A stretch of 46,437 bases of DNA, taken from NCBI RefSeq assembly GCF_011059145.1, contig NZ_JAALLT010000001.1, forward strand, positions 901,122 to 947,558, given 5' to 3'. The position numbers and the translations under genes were made by a program. The notes below the pieces were generated by a model. The model saw nothing but the letters and a program-made list of their open reading frames with translations. It was not told the DNA's origin and ran no database searches. Shown here in pieces: positions 10,234 through 17,836 of this stretch (its first letter is position 1; every line of letters starts with the position of its first letter). The stretch is from Halalkalibaculum roseum (lineage in GTDB: Bacteria; Bacteroidota; Rhodothermia; Balneolales; Balneolaceae).

Positions 10234-10404
10234 AATTACGAATTGTGAATTAGGAATTACGAATTTAGAAATGGAAATTGTGGACCGAAATGCAGCAGTG
10301 ATTTAGAAAAGTAGCATTGTGTTCGGCACATCAGTTGGTGGCATGATGCGTGTTATATAACGAATTCTCAATTCCTAATTTTCAAATTATAATTCTCAAG
10401 ATTC
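10234..10404. repeat. Inverted heptamer array between pcm and the DUF368 gene
   Basis: The left arm (10234-10282) has seven 7-base units with consensus AATTxxG (AATTACG, AATTGTG, AATTAGG, AATTACG, AATTTAG and two more). After an 80-base spacer the right arm (10363-10404) has six units (AATTCTC, AATTCCT, AATTTTC, AAATTAT, AATTCTC, AAGATTC). Read on the other strand these give the same AATTxxG type, so the arms are inverted. The left arm begins one base after the pcm stop codon and the right arm ends directly at the TTG start of the next gene. Confidence 0.75.
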
Positions 10405-11556
10405 TTGGAAAAAAGTACGCAGACGGATAAGCAAGCAGCATCACAAAAAGAACAGGACGAAACTACCTGGAAAGAGTCGCCATTCTTGTTAATAAAGGGA
10501 TTTCTGATGGGATCGGCAGATATCGTGCCCGGTGTCAGCGGAGGCACCATGGCACTGATCGTGGGCATATATTCACGACTGATACATGCCATTAAAAGTT
10601 TTGATACCCGATTTGTTAAAGATCTGGTGACCTTTCGTTTCTCCTCCGCGCTTTCGGGTGTGCACTGGCGTTTCATGACGGTTCTGCTTGCCGGTATTTT
10701 CTCAGCTATTCTATTTTTTACCAAGATCGTACCGCTACAGGTCTACATGTTTACGGATCCCGAACTCATATACGGTCTATTCTTCGGTCTCATCGTTGGC
10801 TCTATCGTGATACTGCTCAAGGCATTGGACTCTTTCGGTTGGTGGCATGCTTTTTATGTACTTCTGGGAACATTGATTGGTTTTTGGGTGGTTACCCTGG
10901 TACCGGCCGACACTTCTGAATCCCCGCTATTTGTATTTTTGAGCGGCAGTATTGCTATTTGTGCCATGGTTCTTCCCGGTATATCCGGTTCTTATATTCT
11001 GCTAATCTTGCGCAAATATGATTATATCCTCAGTCAGGTAGGCAAGCTGGGTACCGTTGAAACAGCTGAAGGCCTATTGATGATACTCCCATTCGTTCTG
11101 GGTGCCATTACAGGATTGGCACTTTTTACCAGGCTGCTATCATGGCTCCTGGATCATTATTATGTGCAGACCATTGCGGTTCTGATCGGGTTCTTAATCG
11201 GATCTTTGTACGTCATCTGGCCGTACCAGGATCGAAGCTATGAAGAGTTTATTACCGAAACAGAGGTCATCGAATATACCGGGGAGCGGGCGATGGAGCT
11301 GCGGGAAAATCCACCTGAAACCAACCTGCCTACTTACCGGCGTCTGGGGGAAGTTGTAAATCCGAATGCTACATTTGACGAACTGAAGCAAATCGAACTG
11401 GTGACGGTCAAGAAAAAATTGGTGAAGTCCGATCCTTTTATCCCTTATTACAGCAAGGAGGGAGCTGGGACCGAGCATTTTGGGCATGGACTGATCGGTA
11501 TGCTGATAGGTCTTGTTATGGTAATAGGGTTGGACTTTTTACGAAAATGGAATTAG
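10405..11556 (+). CDS. DUF368 membrane protein, PopT-type polyprenyl-phosphate transporter
   Basis: A polytopic inner-membrane protein of 383 residues with about eight to ten hydrophobic segments. The DUF368 hallmarks are both present: PGVSGGT (42-48) and a second inverted-repeat-like copy VLPGISGSY (about 189-197). DUF368 proteins (PopT) have been shown to recycle undecaprenyl phosphate across the membrane for envelope polymer synthesis; that role is transferred here from the family. A hydrophilic insertion of about 80 residues, around 275-360, precedes the last membrane segment. The start is a TTG directly after a heptamer repeat, with no Shine-Dalgarno sequence. The next in-frame ATG (10507) would remove the region just before the first signature, so TTG is preferred with moderate certainty. 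Confidence 0.88.
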   Translation: MEKSTQTDKQAASQKEQDETTWKESPFLLIKGFLMGSADIVPGVSGGTMALIVGIYSRLIHAIKSFDTRFVKDLVTFRFSSALSGVHWRFMTVLLAGIFSAILFFTKIVPLQVYMFTDPELIYGLFFGLIVGSIVILLKALDSFGWWHAFYVLLGTLIGFWVVTLVPADTSESPLFVFLSGSIAICAMVLPGISGSYILLILRKYDYILSQVGKLGTVETAEGLLMILPFVLGAITGLALFTRLLSWLLDHYYVQTIAVLIGFLIGSLYVIWPYQDRSYEEFITETEVIEYTGERAMELRENPPETNLPTYRRLGEVVNPNATFDELKQIELVTVKKKLVKSDPFIPYYSKEGAGTEHFGHGLIGMLIGLVMVIGLDFLRKWN

Positions 11557-11599
11557 AATGCGATCATATTAAACTCTCATTAAAATAAAGGATCACGCC

Positions 11600-12577
11600 A
11601 TGTTTGCGATTAATAAGATTTTGGTTCCGACTGATTTTTCCAAAAATTCTGCTCACGCATACAATCCTGCACAGCAGCTGGCATCTAAATTCAATGCCAA
11701 AATTGATTTCATACATATTGTACCAACGCTAAGGTATTTTAATGAGAGTATTTCCAACCTTGGCCTTCCCTTCAGCATGGAAAAGGATATCTATCCCAAA
11801 GTTCAGGAAGAATCCATGGCTAAACTGGACAGCCTGATGGAAGATTATATCAAGGAAGAAAACAGGGGCGAATCTATTGTACGAATTGCTCCCAAGCCAT
11901 CCAGAGCTATTGCTGAGGAGGGAGAAAGGGGAAATTATGATCTTATTTTAATGGCTACTCATGGCAAACATGAGTCCGATTTGTTACGCGGTACCGTCAC
12001 CGAAAAGGTGATTCGATATTCTTCTATTCCCGTACTGGCAACCGATAAAACCGGTATTGAAGGAGTTAAAAGAATATTGGTCCCCACCGATGGCTCACAG
12101 GCTTCGCTTTCAGCCATGCCGGTTGCAGTATCCCTGGCGCTGACTTTTGATGCCACCTTAACATTGTATCATGTTCTTGAACTTCACGGAAGCATGACTG
12201 AGAACGTTGAGCCAAATCCCATGCGGTCAGAAAAAGACAATATTTATGACATCCTGTTTGATGCCATGGATACCTTTTTCAAGCAGTCGTGGGACAAAAT
12301 CGAGTTGCGCGACGGGGAAGGGTATGATGATCAGCTTGTTTACAACGAGGGGGCCTCAAGTGCTACCATTGATATAACTACCGTAATTGAGAAGGGAGTT
12401 TCTGCACACCATGCGATACGTGAATACGCTGCTGAGTCAGCTGATCTGGTGGTGATGGCTACACACGGGCACAGCGGGCTCTCTCACTTGTTCCTCGGTT
12501 CAACGGCAGAAAAAGTCACCCAGCACCTTAGACTACCGGTCATATCAGTTAAGCCTGACCTGGAAGAAAAGAAGTAA
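11600..12577 (+). CDS. Tandem-domain universal stress protein (UspA family)
   Basis: A 325-residue cytosolic protein of two UspA domains (about 1-150 and 155-322). Both begin with the strand pattern KILVPTD or RILVPTDGS. The second domain has the nucleotide-binding signature G-H-S-G-L..., nine residues, then GS (ATHGHSGLSHLFLGSTAEKV). In the first domain the equivalent reads GKHESDLLRGTVTEKV and lacks the second glycine, so only the C-terminal domain is likely to bind ATP in the usual way. An AAAGGA ribosome binding site lies about ten bases before the ATG. It is 43 bases downstream of the DUF368 gene and may be cotranscribed with it. Confidence 0.93.
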   Translation: MFAINKILVPTDFSKNSAHAYNPAQQLASKFNAKIDFIHIVPTLRYFNESISNLGLPFSMEKDIYPKVQEESMAKLDSLMEDYIKEENRGESIVRIAPKPSRAIAEEGERGNYDLILMATHGKHESDLLRGTVTEKVIRYSSIPVLATDKTGIEGVKRILVPTDGSQASLSAMPVAVSLALTFDATLTLYHVLELHGSMTENVEPNPMRSEKDNIYDILFDAMDTFFKQSWDKIELRDGEGYDDQLVYNEGASSATIDITTVIEKGVSAHHAIREYAAESADLVVMATHGHSGLSHLFLGSTAEKVTQHLRLPVISVKPDLEEKK

Positions 12578-12604
12578 GAAGACAGTAAAGCTCTTTGAAT
12601 CATC

Positions 12605-13369
12605 TTAAAGACCGCGTCTAAGTCCGCGCTCCGTAAATCGCCAACCGGGGATGGATGCATTAACATTTCTGTCTGACCAGGATAGTTCTGTTTTTCTGTC
12701 ATTGCGCAGATCGTACATTATCATTTTTCCGGGTTGCCATACCTCATCCAACACCTCAGAATAGCCTGATGCTTCCAGTCTTTTAATCATCTGCCCGTCA
12801 TCATTGAAATACTCAATTTTTTGAAGGACGTAGCGTTCAGGATCTATATAAAAATTGAGGTAATTATATTCGCTGCTTTCCGTTTTTTCAGCTCTCAATA
12901 CGTAAGTTGAGTCGCTTTTTGAACGCAATTCAAACTCATAGTCTTCAGGGTCCTGATCGCCCAGATCTTCGTATGTAAAATCGCTTCCCATAAACCGGTC
13001 ACCTTTCTCAGCCGCCGAGATGATTTGAATCTGGCCGAGTGCCGGCAGATACAACTTTTGCACCTCCTCGGATCCCTCACTGATGCTCAAAAAGGCGGTG
13101 CCCCTGACATTTGCCGGGGATTCAAATATCAGCAGACTTTTGCTGATCTCACCGTCATTCATGCTGAAAGAGAGAAGGTCTCTCTCCCGGGTATTACCTC
13201 GGCTGTCAAAAATCACCATGCGCATATCTGCTTGTTCGCTGTTGATTTTATTGCGTCGCTGGTCTACCTCTTCAAATATTTTCCGTGCTTCTGGATCGTC
13301 CTCGATATTTTGTGCGCCCACGAAAGACGGAATCAGAAACAGCAGTAATAGTGAAAGTCGAAAAATCAT
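12605..13369 (-). CDS. LolA-like periplasmic protein (outer-membrane lipoprotein-sorting family)
   Basis: A 254-residue exported protein with a signal peptide (hydrophobic 4-18, cut near VGA-Q at 19/20) and a beta-rich fold of the LolA_like type. The family-defining stretch GDRFMGSDFTYEDLG is present, as is the C-terminal pattern Y..DG...K....S.Y....D..W.P. These proteins bind lipid-like ligands in the periplasm. Many partner with RND/MMPL exporters, but none is encoded nearby, so the true cargo is unknown. It is convergent with the universal stress protein gene, with a 27-base gap. Confidence 0.85.
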   Translation of the reverse strand: MIFRLSLLLLFLIPSFVGAQNIEDDPEARKIFEEVDQRRNKINSEQADMRMVIFDSRGNTRERDLLSFSMNDGEISKSLLIFESPANVRGTAFLSISEGSEEVQKLYLPALGQIQIISAAEKGDRFMGSDFTYEDLGDQDPEDYEFELRSKSDSTYVLRAEKTESSEYNYLNFYIDPERYVLQKIEYFNDDGQMIKRLEASGYSEVLDEVWQPGKMIMYDLRNDRKTELSWSDRNVNASIPGWRFTERGLRRGL

Positions 13370-13620
13370 CTCAATGACAATTATTTTTGTGTCCGTTTTA
13401 ATTGCTTACAAAATGCATGCTTATAAGTAAAAAAAGAGTCTAAAGGTTCCTGCTTGATTAATTTGATAAGAGTATAACAAACCAGTGGGGTCCTGTCAGT
13501 TTTAACTATCTAAGGTTTTTGGAACATCCAAAGAATCAAGAATTCAAAAATACTTTTAGATTGGCACGCAGAAGCGATATCTTGTGCACTTCTTATTATT
13601 AATGTTTGCTACCCCATTTT

Positions 13621-14505
13621 ATGCCCGAATTAATTACTGTTCAAGAACTCCTGGCAATGGGTTTGCCGCCTATCATTATTTATGCTGCTCCCGTAATGTT
13701 TGCCCTTGTTTTCCTGGAATGGGGGATTAGTGCCTGGCAAAATAAGGACAGGTATGAAGCAAAGGATTTTTGGGCATCTACTGCTATAGGTGTGGGTAAC
13801 ATCGTTGTGAGTTCATTGACGAAGGTCAGTATTTTCGGACTTATACTCTTCTTCTATAATATGATGCCCTGGCGGGTTCCCTATGAGTGGTGGTCCTATC
13901 CGCTCTGTTTTATCTTTCTGGATTTCTGTCGTTACTGGGCACATCGTATAGCGCACGAGCAGCGCATCTGGTGGGCTACACACGTGCCTCATCACTCTTC
14001 TGAGCAGTATAATTTTTCGGTTTCTTTTAGGCTCTCTTGGGTGCAAGGGTTTAAGGTGCTTTTCTTTTTACCGGTAGCCATGGCCGGTTTCCACCCGGTG
14101 GTCTTCTTCATTTGCCATCAGATCGCGGTGCTCTACCAGTTCTGGATTCATACGGAAATGATTGACAAGCTTCCGCGTCCTATTGAGTTTATTTTTACTA
14201 CGCCATCCCATCACAGGGTACACCATGCCAAGGACGATCATTACCTGGATAAGAATTACGGCTCCACTTTTATTATCTGGGATCGGATGTTCGGTACCTT
14301 TCAGCCGGAACTGAATACGCCCAATTACGGTATTACCAAACCCCCTGAATCCTACAATCCGGTGTATCTGGTATTTCATGAATTCATTGATATTTGGAAG
14401 GATTTAAAGAAGGCTGAGGGTTTTAAGGACTATCTTTGGATTCTTTTTGCAAGTCCGGCTGAACAGGCGCGTGCCGTTAAAGAAGATGAAAGCGGGGCAC
14501 CTTAA
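13621..14505 (+). CDS. Sterol desaturase/fatty-acid hydroxylase family membrane protein
   Basis: An integral-membrane di-iron oxygenase of 294 residues from the ATG at 13621; a TTG five codons upstream is less likely. The eight-histidine pattern of the superfamily is complete: HRIAH (108-112), HVPHH (121-125), an isolated His in the next membrane loop, and HHRVHH (197-202). Hydrophobic segments flank these motifs. Such enzymes hydroxylate or desaturate lipids such as fatty acids, carotenoids or sterols; which one is used here cannot be told. It stands alone, with about 250 bases of upstream sequence shared with the divergent LolA-like gene. Confidence 0.9.
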   Translation: MPELITVQELLAMGLPPIIIYAAPVMFALVFLEWGISAWQNKDRYEAKDFWASTAIGVGNIVVSSLTKVSIFGLILFFYNMMPWRVPYEWWSYPLCFIFLDFCRYWAHRIAHEQRIWWATHVPHHSSEQYNFSVSFRLSWVQGFKVLFFLPVAMAGFHPVVFFICHQIAVLYQFWIHTEMIDKLPRPIEFIFTTPSHHRVHHAKDDHYLDKNYGSTFIIWDRMFGTFQPELNTPNYGITKPPESYNPVYLVFHEFIDIWKDLKKAEGFKDYLWILFASPAEQARAVKEDESGAP

Positions 14506-14627
14506 ACGACCCCGCAATCATTCGGTAAAAAGATTGATTTAATATGAGATATGGAATGAAATAGTTTATTGCTAATTATTACTTTTCTCATTCTTAAATC
14601 TGAGTAGATAGTAGTAATCGCTTTTCC

Positions 14628-15572
14628 TTAAATAGAGTTCTTAGGTTTTTTAGCTTTATTTCCTTTAGAATCAAAGTAAAGCGTTTGTTCATCTCCTTCC
14701 TTGGCTATAACAACCTGATAGTATTTTGTACTTTCGTCAAAATTCCTGATTACCATTTGGTCTTCAGTAATAGTCCAATTGGGATAATCCTTATAAATTG
14801 ACTGGGCGATATTCAATGGTAGTTTAACATTGGTTGCAACTGTTTTTGAGCTTATGAGCCTACCCATGGCATCATACGTGGCTTCACATTTGATGTTTTT
14901 GCCTGTTGCCGTAACTATATACTCATTGGCATCACCGCCCCGATTGTGCTTGTACCAAGAAACTTTTTTGCCACCACAACTGAGATAGTCACTGTTAACT
15001 GCTTTAGTAACATTTCGGGGTATATTCCTCTTGCTCACTTTTACTTTTGGAACATTGAGAGCCAGATCGGGGGTTGTTTCTTTACCCCTGGTATTAAAGT
15101 ACACTGTTTTTCGTTCTCCTTTGTTTACCAGAGTGATTTCCGTATACCCTATATTCTGATCAAAATTACGCACTACTACCTGATCTCCGGAAACTTTCCA
15201 TCCAGGGTAGTTTGCTGATAAACTTTCCTGTATTTCGGCAGACAATTTCATATTCGTTAAAATTGTTTTTGCACTGATCAGATTACCTTCGGCATCATAA
15301 ACAGCCTCACACTTTATGTTTTTGCCACTGGCCCTGGCCACATAATAATCCACCCCGGAAGCTTCATCCATAATCTGCCATGTTATATTGTCTTTACAAC
15401 TCATGTAATCAGATTCAACTGCTTTAACGACAGCTGCCGGAACCTCTTTTTTCTTAACCTCTACTTGCTGGGCATAAGTGGTGCTGTTCTGCAGTATGAA
15501 TATGGATAACAAAAGGCAGAGAAAGGGAACCTGAACCATAAATCCCGCTTTTAATTTTCTATATTTTTTCAT
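14628..15572 (-). CDS. Secreted protein with two tandem PepSY-like domains
   Basis: A 314-residue exported protein: signal peptide 1-34 (ending YAQ), then two homologous halves of about 125 residues (42-165 and 182-310). Each half has the order Val/Ile-Pro-x-x-Val...AV.SDY.SC, a KNIKCEA.YDA.G.LIS.K strand pair, NYPGW or DYPNW, and a final VYFN or LYFDS.G. This resembles the PepSY-like/BLIP-like domains of Bacteroidota periplasmic proteins. Each half keeps two cysteines at matching places (59 and 88; 199 and 229), suggesting one disulfide per domain. A strong AAGGAGGTG six bases upstream fixes the start at 15572, eleven codons inside the longest ORF. Function unknown. Confidence 0.8.
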   Translation of the reverse strand: MKKYRKLKAGFMVQVPFLCLLLSIFILQNSTTYAQQVEVKKKEVPAAVVKAVESDYMSCKDNITWQIMDEASGVDYYVARASGKNIKCEAVYDAEGNLISAKTILTNMKLSAEIQESLSANYPGWKVSGDQVVVRNFDQNIGYTEITLVNKGERKTVYFNTRGKETTPDLALNVPKVKVSKRNIPRNVTKAVNSDYLSCGGKKVSWYKHNRGGDANEYIVTATGKNIKCEATYDAMGRLISSKTVATNVKLPLNIAQSIYKDYPNWTITEDQMVIRNFDESTKYYQVVIAKEGDEQTLYFDSKGNKAKKPKNSI

Positions 15573-15578
15573 TGTTAA

Positions 15579-15587
15579 CACCTCCTT
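15579..15587 (-). promoter_or_regulatory. Strong ribosome binding site deciding the PepSY-like gene start
   Basis: On the minus strand this reads AAGGAGGTG, six bases before the ATG at 15572. It excludes the upstream in-frame ATG at 15605 as the main start. Confidence 0.8.
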
Positions 15588-15836
15588 ATTATAGAATAGA
15601 TACAATTATTCAATTACTGATACACACTTTACTTAACCTATTATAAGTTATTAGTACTATTGAACATGTAATAGAATAAAAGCTTTTGCTGTAGTGGGAT
15701 AGATTACAAAGGATTTAAAAATTTGGGGATAGGAGTTGCTCCTTTGCAAAGTAACTTGCAGTACACCTTTGTCTCTCCCGATTAGCTATATATCTGAAAT
15801 TTAATTCAGCTTTTTTGAGTGAGACTAAATCGAAAT

Positions 15837-16769
15837 TTAAAATTCACCCCAGTTTAACCAGGTATCTTCAGCCTCGAGCTTCCCTTCCATATCCTCGTCC
15901 ATTTTGGAAAAGAAATCGAGTCCGGTAAGAGCCTCAATGATATCGACGCTAACCAAAAAATCCTGGATCTCACCGTGGGCTTCTTTGTGATGGGGAAGTA
16001 GAAAAGCAAGTACCAGTGGCTTGCCGTGATTATCGTTACGAACGACTATTTTAAAAAACATCGGAGGTACGGTGATGTCATTGTTAGTGCCAACATTTTC
16101 CATCTCACCTCTTCCAAGTACGGTGCCGGCATAGACCCACACCTCTTTTTCCTGCTCCTCTACTACGGTATCCTGAATATACCGCTCGAGATCACGCCAG
16201 ATCCCTCCGCCACCGTTGAATCCGTCATGGTCTTGGGGAGCTACATTGGAGAGATGATTGATTTCATATACTCTCGATATTTCATTGGCATCGCTTACAA
16301 ATTCCCACAATTCGAGATCTTTCATATCATCTGCATTCACTACTCCGTCACCATTGGTATCAGCTACTCCATAGAGTCCGTCTCCGTCGCGGTCGCCTCC
16401 GGAAATATTAAATGGCGCCAGGTGTCCTCTGGCATATCCTTCCCCGCCGTTGTAAAGTCCTACGTATTCCTGGTCTCTTACCGGATTCGGGATATTTTGG
16501 TCCACTCGAAATGAGTTGAAGATTCCGTATCGTGGGACCGTATTTGTATAACCCGGCTCCACTTTGTAGGCAACCCAATTTGGGATACGGTGTTTATGAT
16601 TATAGGAGAGTATATAAGCTTCTCGGAAAAGGATATTGTCATAACCCGGCATGCCCTGGTAGATGTGTTCATCGACCAGTTGCTGGTTATATTCTGAATA
16701 ATTTTGTGCAGGGGTAGTATTTACAGAGAGCAGCAATATGATTGCTACCGATAGCAAAGGGAGTCGCAT
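15837..16769 (-). CDS. Secreted DNA/RNA non-specific endonuclease (NUC family) with an acidic insertion
   Basis: A 310-residue exported nuclease, signal peptide about 1-21 (TTPAQ). The beta-beta-alpha-metal active site is present: YARGHLAP (112-119, general-base His116), then SNVAPQ and the metal-ligand Asn in GFNGGGGIWRDLE (Asn185). Between the RGH motif and the Asn lies an insertion of about 40 residues containing DRDGDG (126-131) and DTNGDGVVNADD (138-149), which look like EF-hand/dockerin-type calcium loops. Family members cut single- and double-stranded DNA and RNA outside the cell. A two-tier hairpin lies just before the start codon. It is 126 bases downstream of the DksA-like gene. Confidence 0.88.
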   Translation of the reverse strand: MRLPLLSVAIILLLSVNTTPAQNYSEYNQQLVDEHIYQGMPGYDNILFREAYILSYNHKHRIPNWVAYKVEPGYTNTVPRYGIFNSFRVDQNIPNPVRDQEYVGLYNGGEGYARGHLAPFNISGGDRDGDGLYGVADTNGDGVVNADDMKDLELWEFVSDANEISRVYEINHLSNVAPQDHDGFNGGGGIWRDLERYIQDTVVEEQEKEVWVYAGTVLGRGEMENVGTNNDITVPPMFFKIVVRNDNHGKPLVLAFLLPHHKEAHGEIQDFLVSVDIIEALTGLDFFSKMDEDMEGKLEAEDTWLNWGEF

Positions 16770-16778
16770 GGCAAATGG

Positions 16779-16831
16779 TTTTACGGGAAGTTCGCAGATA
16801 TCATTGCGAAAATAATACTTTTCCCGTAAAA
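16779..16831 (-). promoter_or_regulatory. Two-tier hairpin in the leader of the endonuclease gene
   Basis: An 11-bp perfect outer stem (TTTTACGGGAA at 16779-16789 with TTCCCGTAAAA at 16821-16831) encloses a second perfect 6-bp stem (TTCGCA/TGCGAA, 16791-16796 and 16805-16810). It ends nine bases before the endonuclease ATG, and no Shine-Dalgarno sequence is visible there. No U-run follows on the minus strand, so a classic terminator of the upstream DksA-like gene is not supported. It could instead control translation or bind a regulator. Confidence 0.5.
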
Positions 16832-16895
16832 ATGTATGGCTGTTTACCTCAAGCTATATGGTATGTAATCTCAAAAACAGAGAATGGTGCTGCTG

Positions 16896-17300
16896 TTAAG
16901 GGGTTTCACTCAATCCCTTCTCTTTAGCCTCCTTGCTGAATCGCGTATGCGGTACAGCATCCAAGCGGCCTTTGGAGATCACTTTGCCGGTAGCCTGGCA
17001 GATACCATAGGTGCCGTTTTGAATACGTTCCAAAGCATCATTGATCTCTTGGATGAACTTCTGCGTCCTCTCTTTAAGCTGGTAACTTAACTCCTGCTCT
17101 TCAACATCAGATCCGACATCCCCCATATGGTGATCAACGGATGAGTAGTCGGCGTCATCGGCCTCATTCAGGTTGTCAATGTTACGGTCAATATTTTCCA
17201 GTTCTTTTTCGGCTTCACTACGTTTTTCCAGGAGCAGTCTTTTGAAATATTCGAGTTCCTGTCTGTCAAAAGGTGTCTTTCCTTTTTTAGTTTCTTCCAT
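16896..17300 (-). CDS. DksA/TraR-family protein with incomplete zinc finger
   Basis: A 134-residue protein with the DksA/TraR layout: an acidic coiled-coil N-terminal half (about 15-100) and a C-terminal globular tip (GTYGICQATGKVISKGRLDAVPHTRFSKEAKE). In true DksA four cysteines bind zinc; here only the first is kept and the others are replaced, as in many Bacteroidota homologues. It may bind the RNA polymerase secondary channel through its coiled coil, but this is inference. An AGGAGG five bases upstream supports the ATG at 17300. Confidence 0.85.
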   Translation of the reverse strand: MEETKKGKTPFDRQELEYFKRLLLEKRSEAEKELENIDRNIDNLNEADDADYSSVDHHMGDVGSDVEEQELSYQLKERTQKFIQEINDALERIQNGTYGICQATGKVISKGRLDAVPHTRFSKEAKEKGLSETP

Positions 17301-17305
17301 AACAA

Positions 17306-17312
17306 CCTCCTT
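17306..17312 (-). promoter_or_regulatory. Ribosome binding site of the DksA-like gene
   Basis: The minus strand reads AAGGAGG, five bases before the ATG at 17300, a near-perfect Shine-Dalgarno sequence. Confidence 0.7.
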
Positions 17313-17516
17313 GTTTTACCTGCAATTACACGCTATAGCTAAAGGTTGTCAATAGTCATTTTGCCTCTAAAGATTGTGGTGAAATGACCTACACTTATGA
17401 ACGTAAATCGAGTTTAATTGAAAAAGGTTTGAATCACACTTGATGATATTTTGAGGATGTAACCTTGAGGTTTAGGGAATAATAAATTCAGGATGCAAGA
17501 TAATATAGAGGTTGGC

Positions 17517-17684
17517 TCATACCTTGTGATTTTTGGCCCTGTAGCGCATGAAAACCAAAAGTAGAACAGAACCGATAACCAGAGTAATAAATAGGCTGCC
17601 GGTAATTCTGTAAAGAATATCACCGACGATAAAGCATACAAAAATAAAAAAAACGAGTCCCAAAAGTTTCCCCAGGCCACTCAT
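17517..17684 (-). CDS. Small two-helix membrane protein, 55 residues
   Basis: From an ATG at 17684 to a TGA at 17517, this frame encodes 55 residues with two clear hydrophobic helices (about 6-23 and 29-46), a charged loop (DILYR) and a basic end (RYRAKNHK). It overlaps a longer 88-residue frame (17414-17680, GTG start) whose translation is rich in Phe, Ser, Trp and Cys and looks like a shadow. The ATG start, positive-inside tail and ordinary composition favour the shorter frame. No homologue is recognised and no ribosome binding site is seen. Confidence 0.5.
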   Translation of the reverse strand: MSGLGKLLGLVFFIFVCFIVGDILYRITGSLFITLVIGSVLLLVFMRYRAKNHKV

Positions 17685-17780
17685 AAGCGTTGCATCAGCG
17701 ATTGATGAAGGTTTAAATAAGTTCTCTGCAGATAACTAAATAATTTTGATAAAGTAAAGACCCCTAACAATTTTTTCTAT

Positions 17781-17836
17781 TCACCAACTCACCAACTCAC
17801 CAACTCAGTAAATCAGTAAATCAATCCCTCACTCAC
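17781..17836. repeat. Octamer tandem array at the end of the phosphatase gene
   Basis: Seven consecutive 8-base units all begin TCA: TCACCAAC three times, TCAGTAAA twice, then TCAATCCC and TCACTCAC. The array overlaps the stop codon of the receiver-phosphatase gene (17833-17835). It is related in style to the 7-base arrays elsewhere but has an 8-base period and no inverted partner. Confidence 0.65.

Noticed and set aside
17414-17680. An 88-residue open frame with GTG start
   Set aside because: Composition rich in Phe, Trp, Cys and Ser, with no ribosome binding site; the overlapping 55-residue frame on the same strand is more protein-like.
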